NCBI GenBank assembly: GCA_035301025.1
Contig: DATGUV010000022.1
Span: 1-10,610, forward strand
Length of the DNA stretch: 10,610 nucleotides
Source: CALAMD01 sp035301025
GTDB lineage: Bacteria > Bacillota > Bacilli > Bacillales > Amphibacillaceae
Reading direction: 5' to 3'
Part shown: positions 6,656 to 10,610 of the stretch, in pieces
Layout: each line of letters begins with the position of its first letter
Position numbering within the stretch: position 1 is the first letter of the stretch
Made by a program: the position numbers and the translations under genes
Notes under the pieces: generated by a model
Told to the model about the DNA's origin: nothing
The model's database searches: none
What the model saw: only the letters and a program-made list of their open reading frames with translations

Positions 6656-7242
6656 TGAAACGAAGTTATGAAACCAAACGCTCCACAACAGAAACAACAA
6701 TCGATCTTGCCTTCATGTTAGATGGTACAGGAGATGAAAACATTCGTACAGGTGTTGGATTTTTCGACCATATGCTTACCCTTTTTACAAAACATGGTCG
6801 TTTTGATTTATCTGTTCAATGTGATGGAGATTTACATGTTGATCAGCATCATACTGTAGAAGATGTAGGCATTGTTCTTGGTCAAGCTTTTCAACAAGCT
6901 ATTGGAACGAAAGAAGGTATTCAGCGCTACGCCACTGTAACAACCCCTATGGATGAGTCCCTTTCTACTGTGTCGATTGATATTAGTGGCAGACCACATC
7001 TCGTTTATCATGTAGAGGGATTAAAAGACACTGTAGGACAATTTGACACGGAACTAGTGCAAGAATTTTTCCAAGGATTTGTGAACCATGCTGGGATTAC
7101 ATTACATATCAATTTACAGTATGGGCAAAACACGCACCACATCATCGAATCAATTTTCAAAGGGTTTGGTCGAGCTTTAGGAGAGGCTTCAGCAAAAAAC
7201 GCACAGATTACCGGTATCCCTTCAACAAAAGGACTGCTTTAA
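6655..7242 (+). CDS. hisB: Imidazoleglycerol-phosphate dehydratase HisB
   Basis: Dehydrates imidazole glycerol phosphate to imidazole acetol phosphate, using two metal ions per site. The 195-residue protein is the monofunctional form without the phosphatase domain of enteric HisB, which agrees with the separate hisK. Metal-binding histidine motifs are FDHML (37-41), DQHHTVED (63-70) and HHIIE (161-165); the C-terminus is the typical STKGLL. ATG at 6655 is preferred because AAGGAAG at 6641-6647 is optimally placed and it overlaps the hisD stop as TGATG; the GTG one codon earlier is possible. Downstream, where hisH is usually found, there is only a 57-bp gap before hisA. Confidence 0.96.
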   Translation: MKRSYETKRSTTETTIDLAFMLDGTGDENIRTGVGFFDHMLTLFTKHGRFDLSVQCDGDLHVDQHHTVEDVGIVLGQAFQQAIGTKEGIQRYATVTTPMDESLSTVSIDISGRPHLVYHVEGLKDTVGQFDTELVQEFFQGFVNHAGITLHINLQYGQNTHHIIESIFKGFGRALGEASAKNAQITGIPSTKGLL

Positions 7243-7299
7243 TCCATGAGTGTTTTTCATCTTTAAATAATTTACGTATTCATAAAAAGGAGTTTTAAA
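7243..7299 (+). other. hisB-hisA gap: usual site of hisH, which is absent
   Basis: In many Firmicutes the order is hisB-hisH-hisA. Here only 57 bp separate hisB and hisA. Four bases after the hisB stop is an ATG opening a 6-codon frame (MSVFHL, 7246-7266); the rest leads to the hisA ribosome site AAAAAGGAG. No class I glutamine amidotransferase sequence is visible in any frame of the window. The tiny frame could be a deletion scar or chance; it does not resemble a HisH N-terminus. Confidence 0.7.
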
Positions 7300-8019
7300 A
7301 TGATTATTTTTCCAGCCATCGATATACGTGGTGGTAAATGTGTAAGACTTATACAAGGTGATTATTCAAAAGAGACAGTATACGGAGATTCTCCTGTCGA
7401 TATGGCTCGTATATGGGAGAAAAAAGGAGCTACGTATATTCATATTGTTGATTTAGATGGTGCCAAATCAGGTCACTCTCAAAATAAAGATGTTATACGA
7501 GAAATTGTAACAGAAGTGAATGTTCCCGTACAAGTTGGTGGTGGAATTCGTTCCATGGAAGTCATTCGTCAATATCTTTCCTACGGAGTATCCCGCGTTA
7601 TTTTAGGCACATCCGCTATTGACGATCTTTCGTTTGTCACTGAGGCAGTAAAAACGTTCACATCTCAAGTCGCTATTTCATTAGATGCCCGTAACGGCTT
7701 GTTAGCTACGGAAGGATGGACGGAAACAAGCACTACTAAGGCTGTTGATATTCTGCCGATTCTAGAAGATATTGGTGTACAAACAATTGTATACACGGAT
7801 ATTGCTAAAGACGGGATGCTTCAAGGCCCAAACATCGATGCATTAGCAGAAATACATGAAGCCACTTCAATGGATGTCATTGCCTCAGGTGGAGTGACGA
7901 CAATGAAAGATATGAACACATTACGTGAGCTCGATATGTATGGAGCAATTGTTGGTAAAGCGTTGTATGAAGGAAGAATAACACTTGAAGAAATCGTTGG
8001 TGATTATAATGAAAAATAA
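7300..8019 (+). CDS. hisA: Phosphoribosylformimino-5-aminoimidazole carboxamide ribotide isomerase HisA
   Basis: Isomerises ProFAR to PRFAR by an Amadori rearrangement, supplying the substrate of HisF. It is a 239-residue half-barrel-duplicated TIM barrel with general base D8 (FPAIDIRGG) and second catalytic aspartate D129 (SLDARNG). Phosphate-binding loops are VGGGIRS (79-85) and the ASGGV turn near the C-terminus; YTDIAKDGML also fits the family. A strong AAGGAG lies 8 bases before the ATG. This is the one operon junction with a real gap (57 bp upstream), while its end overlaps hisF by 11 bp. Confidence 0.96.
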   Translation: MIIFPAIDIRGGKCVRLIQGDYSKETVYGDSPVDMARIWEKKGATYIHIVDLDGAKSGHSQNKDVIREIVTEVNVPVQVGGGIRSMEVIRQYLSYGVSRVILGTSAIDDLSFVTEAVKTFTSQVAISLDARNGLLATEGWTETSTTKAVDILPILEDIGVQTIVYTDIAKDGMLQGPNIDALAEIHEATSMDVIASGGVTTMKDMNTLRELDMYGAIVGKALYEGRITLEEIVGDYNEK

Positions 8020-9412
8020 ACGCATTATTCCATGTTTAGATATTACAAATGGTCGAGTTGTAAAAGGAAAGCAATTTAAACAGCTGCAGGATATAGACGA
8101 TCCACTTCCTTTGGCGCTGGCATATGATCAATCGGGGGCAGATGAATTAATCATGTACGATATTACTGCTACGACGGAAGGAACAGATTTGTTTATTGAA
8201 ACCATTCAGACAATCTCAAAGGAAATATCTATTCCATTAACTGTCGGTGGTGGCATTCAATCGATTGAAGATATTTCACAAGTACTTCGTGCGGGAGCAA
8301 GTAAAGTTTCTCTAAATAGTGCTGCTATAGCTAATCCCTCACTTATTCGTGAGGCTGCTGCAACCTTTGGATCTAGTGCTATTGTAGTTGGAATTGACGC
8401 TAAACAAGTTGCGCCACATAGGTGGAACGCATATACCCACGGTGGAACAAAGGATTCTAAAAAAGATGCTCTCCTTTGGGCGAAAGAAGTTGTTGACAGT
8501 GGTGCTGGTGAACTTGTAATCAATTCCATGGATGACGATGGAATGAAAAATGGATTTAATATTCCGCTGTTAGCAGCAATGGAAGAAGCTGTTTCGGTAC
8601 CTATTATTGCAAGTGGTGGTGCAGGTTCCGTGCAAGATTTTATAGATGTTTTTATGAAAACAAATGTCAGTGGAGCATTAGCCGCTTCTGTTTTTCATTA
8701 CGGAGAAGTGGACATACCCACACTCAACAAACAACTGATGACGTTAGGAGAAAACGAGCATATGTCCGTACAAAATCTAGACATGACTAGCATTACTTTT
8801 GATGACCGGGGACTTATTCCTGCAATCGTTCAACACGCCGAAACAGGAGACGTCCTAATGCTCGCTTATATGAACGAAGAGTCTTTAAAGAAATCAATCC
8901 AAACGAAGCAAACATGGTTTTATAGTCGAAGTCGAAATGAATTATGGAACAAAGGAGCAACTTCGGGAAATACCCAAGTGATTACAAAGATGGAACTTGA
9001 TTGTGATGGAGATACAATTCTAGTCACTGTTCTTCCGAATGGACCTGCATGTCATACTGGGAATGACACGTGCTTTTTGACTCCAATACTATCCACCCCT
9101 CCTTCGTCACGAACGGTTTTGTATCAACTTGCACAGAAAATAGCTCTACGTAAAAAGCAACCTGTGGAAGGTGCGTATACAACTTATTTATTTAATGAAG
9201 GTATCGATAAAATATTAAAGAAAATTGGCGAAGAAGCAAGCGAAGTTATTATCGGTGCTAAAAACAATGACAAAGAAGAAGTCATCTGGGAAATTTCAGA
9301 TCTTGTGTACCATACGCTTGTGTTAATGGAGGAACTTGGAATATCTATTACGCAGATTCAAAATGAATTGTTGCAACGCCATATCTCTAAGGAGGAAGGC
9401 CGTCATGAGTAA
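8009..9412 (+). CDS. hisF-hisIE: HisF-HisIE fusion: IGP synthase cyclase subunit joined to PR-AMP cyclohydrolase/PR-ATP pyrophosphatase
   Basis: One 467-residue frame with three domains. HisF (1 to about 250) makes imidazole glycerol phosphate from PRFAR and ammonia; catalytic D11 (CLD) and D130 (GIDAK), loops VGGGI and ASGGAG, and ammonia-gate residues R5, E46, K99 and the GAGE glutamate are present. Position 98 is Ser where Asp is expected (GASKV versus GADKV), and 123 is Ser where Gln is expected. HisI (about 260-360) has zinc cysteines C332, C348 and C355 and metal aspartates D331, D333 and D335. HisE (about 370-460) has EEASEV (408-413) and D431. HisE, HisI and HisF catalyse steps 2, 3 and 5. 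No stop separates HisF from HisI. The start is ATG 8009, inside the end of hisA, with a weak ribosome site suggesting coupling; an upstream TTG at 7985 would add non-family residues. Confidence 0.93.
   Translation: MKNKRIIPCLDITNGRVVKGKQFKQLQDIDDPLPLALAYDQSGADELIMYDITATTEGTDLFIETIQTISKEISIPLTVGGGIQSIEDISQVLRAGASKVSLNSAAIANPSLIREAAATFGSSAIVVGIDAKQVAPHRWNAYTHGGTKDSKKDALLWAKEVVDSGAGELVINSMDDDGMKNGFNIPLLAAMEEAVSVPIIASGGAGSVQDFIDVFMKTNVSGALAASVFHYGEVDIPTLNKQLMTLGENEHMSVQNLDMTSITFDDRGLIPAIVQHAETGDVLMLAYMNEESLKKSIQTKQTWFYSRSRNELWNKGATSGNTQVITKMELDCDGDTILVTVLPNGPACHTGNDTCFLTPILSTPPSSRTVLYQLAQKIALRKKQPVEGAYTTYLFNEGIDKILKKIGEEASEVIIGAKNNDKEEVIWEISDLVYHTLVLMEELGISITQIQNELLQRHISKEEGRHE
8745..8764 (+). 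promoter_or_regulatory. Possible internal translation start for a free HisIE
   Basis: TAGGAG (8745-8750) precedes an in-frame ATG at 8762 by 11 bases, exactly at the HisF-HisI boundary (codon 252 of the fusion). Initiation here would release a stand-alone HisIE of 216 residues alongside the fusion. It may also be a relic of the former hisI start, retained after the hisF stop was lost. Confidence 0.4.
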
Positions 9413-10469
9413 TTTTTGGAGTTCTATGGCTAAACGAGCTCAACCTTACGTTCCTGGTGAACAAGTAAACGACTCGCACATCTTAAAATTAAATACGAAT
9501 GAAAATCCATATCCTCCTTCTCCTAACGCATTACAAGCTATGAAAAGAAGTGCGGATGCGACCATTCGTTTATATCCATCACCAACAACAGACGGTTTGC
9601 GAGAAGTAATCGCGGAACAACATGACGTGACTAAAGATTCTGTTTTTGTAGGGAACGGATCAGATGAAGTATTAGCTTTTGCATTTATGGCATTTTTCGA
9701 ACCTGGAGAGCGCATTCGTTTTCCCAAAATTACGTATAGCTTTTATCCGGTATATGCTACCCTATTTGATATTCCTTATGAGGAAGTCCCTTTACAAGAA
9801 GATTTCACCATCAACCCTGAGGACTATTTCGATGCAGAAGGTGGCGTCATATTTCCAAACCCAAACGCTCCTACAGGAATTTTTTTAGAACTTGATGCTA
9901 TAGAAACTATTGTCCAAAAAAATCCAAACAAAGTAGTGATTATTGACGAGGCATATATTGACTTTGCCCCAGAATCATTCAGTTCCAGACTAAAAAGCTA
10001 TAACAATGTACTTCTCATCCAAACGTTGTCAAAATCAAGAGCACTAGCCGGTTTACGCGTCGGCTACGCGATTGGACACCCAAGTTTAATTAACGGATTA
10101 ACCCGGATGAAAGATTCTTTTAACTCTTATACGATCGACCGTGTCGCAATAAATGCTGCAACTGCTGCGATAAAGGATACATCATACACACAGGAAATTA
10201 CGAAGAAAATTGTACACACTCGTTCCTGGGTAACGAAACAATTACAGGAGTTATCCTTTGATGTATTACCATCTCAGACGAACTTTGTCTGTGCTACACA
10301 TGCAACCATCGATGCAAAAACGTTATATGAGCAATTGAAAAAACACAGCATTCTTATTCGACATTTTAATCAAGATCCAATTGATTCTTACATCCGTATT
10401 ACCATTGGAACGAGGGAGGAAATGAGTAGGTTTATATCCGCATTGACTGAAATCATACGATCTGCCTAG
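9405..10469 (+). CDS. hisC: Histidinol-phosphate aminotransferase HisC
   Basis: PLP enzyme that transfers an amino group from glutamate to imidazole acetol phosphate, giving histidinol phosphate, the substrate of HisK. The 354 residues match the family. The Schiff-base lysine is K210 (QTLSKSRALAGLRVG, with R218 for the phosphate/carboxylate). Other PLP contacts are in FPNPNAPTG (150-158) and IIDEAYIDF (179-187); NENPYPPSP (32-40) is the usual N-terminal motif. AAGGAGGAAGG ends 5-9 bases before the ATG at 9405, which overlaps the end of the HisF-IE frame by 8 bp; the frame upstream is out-of-family. Having hisC last in the his operon differs from B. subtilis, where it lies with trp/aro genes. 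Related enzymes can also accept aromatic keto acids, so a dual role is possible. Confidence 0.95.
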   Translation: MSNFWSSMAKRAQPYVPGEQVNDSHILKLNTNENPYPPSPNALQAMKRSADATIRLYPSPTTDGLREVIAEQHDVTKDSVFVGNGSDEVLAFAFMAFFEPGERIRFPKITYSFYPVYATLFDIPYEEVPLQEDFTINPEDYFDAEGGVIFPNPNAPTGIFLELDAIETIVQKNPNKVVIIDEAYIDFAPESFSSRLKSYNNVLLIQTLSKSRALAGLRVGYAIGHPSLINGLTRMKDSFNSYTIDRVAINAATAAIKDTSYTQEITKKIVHTRSWVTKQLQELSFDVLPSQTNFVCATHATIDAKTLYEQLKKHSILIRHFNQDPIDSYIRITIGTREEMSRFISALTEIIRSA

Positions 10470-10476
10470 ACAGACA

Positions 10477-10512
10477 AAAAGCCGTTCTCACCTATATATG
10501 AGAACGGCTTTT
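10477..10512. terminator. Strong terminator ending the his operon
   Basis: A perfect 14-bp stem, AAAAGCCGTTCTCA (10477-10490) with TGAGAACGGCTTTT (10499-10512), and an 8-base loop lie 7 bases after the hisC stop. The A and T ends make it usable from both strands, as suits the convergent gene that ends at 10514. Confidence 0.95.
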
Positions 10513-10513
10513 A

Positions 10514-10610
10514 TTACATGTATTCTTCAATTGTGGCTTCTTCAATTAATGCATCAATTCTCTTTGTTACTAGTTCTTGAATCTGTTTATCTCTTAATTG
10601 GAGTTCTAAG
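10514..10610 (-). CDS. C-terminal end of an unidentified minus-strand protein (partial)
   Basis: The minus strand has an open frame running in from the window edge and ending in TAA at 10514-10516. The 31 visible residues (from LELQLRDKQIQELVTKRIDA to the end EEYM) look helical and highly charged, and the stop sits directly at the shared terminator, as expected for a real convergent gene. The fragment is too short to name a family, and the rest lies beyond the window. Confidence 0.6.
   Translation of the reverse strand, partial: LELQLRDKQIQELVTKRIDALIEEATIEEYM

Noticed and set aside
7985..8008. TTG at 7985 as hisF start
   Set aside because: Adds residues foreign to HisF; the ATG at 8009 begins the conserved KRIIPCLD sequence.
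9336..9404. Upstream TTG start for hisC at 9336
   Set aside because: The extra 23 residues are the out-of-frame reading of HisE; the ATG at 9405 has a strong AAGGAGG site.
1..10610. CRISPR arrays, tRNA/rRNA genes, transposases, phage or defence genes
   Set aside because: None seen: no regularly spaced repeats, no tRNA-like or rRNA stretches, and every sizeable frame is explained by transport, MurB or histidine genes.

Overview
The window looks like chromosomal DNA of a low-GC Gram-positive bacterium of the Bacillaceae. The reasons are strong purine-rich Shine-Dalgarno sites, sigma-A type promoters, the short HisG + HisZ form of ATP phosphoribosyltransferase, a PHP-type histidinol phosphatase, and a MurB resembling the second MurB of the Bacillus cereus group. 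Ectoine-type uptake genes at the left edge fit a salt- or osmotic-stress-adapted relative, but I do not assign a genus.

Layout. Positions 1-1381 hold the end of an ectoine/hydroxyectoine ABC importer: a 5'-truncated permease (ehuD-like) and its ATPase (ehuA). A bidirectional terminator separates these from the convergent murB (minus strand). About 256 bp of AT-rich DNA with inverted repeats and a likely murB promoter follows. Next comes hisK (histidinol phosphatase, minus strand). From 3494 to 10469 runs a compact plus-strand operon, hisZ-hisG-hisD-hisB-hisA-hisF/IE-hisC, with overlaps or gaps of a few bases except for 57 bp between hisB and hisA. A strong hairpin terminator closes it. The last ~97 bp hold the C-terminus of an unidentified minus-strand gene.

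How it works together. Divergent hisK plus the operon encode every dedicated histidine biosynthesis step except one. hisH, the glutaminase that feeds ammonia to HisF and usually lies between hisB and hisA, is absent. HisF is fused in frame to the bifunctional HisI-HisE protein. It also has serine at two positions (98 and 123) that are Asp and Gln in the HisF sequences I recall. Position 98 is known to lie on the HisH-docking face, and 123 probably does too. Loss of hisH, substitutions on the docking face and a new C-terminal fusion suggest a rewired imidazole-glycerol-phosphate synthase, perhaps one that uses free ammonia or a different glutaminase. This is the most interesting signal in the window.

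Regulation. The 102-bp gap between hisK and hisZ contains a near-consensus hisZ promoter (TTGACT-17-TATAAT) and an opposing hisK promoter (TTTACT-17-TATTAT). Their -10 boxes coincide. A perfect 8-bp inverted repeat (TTTAGTAT/ATACTAAA) flanks the shared -10, so one repressor could control the whole pathway. hisZ has no ATG, GTG, TTG or CTG upstream of conserved coding sequence. It appears to start at ATT, overlapping the stop of a 9-codon minicistron.
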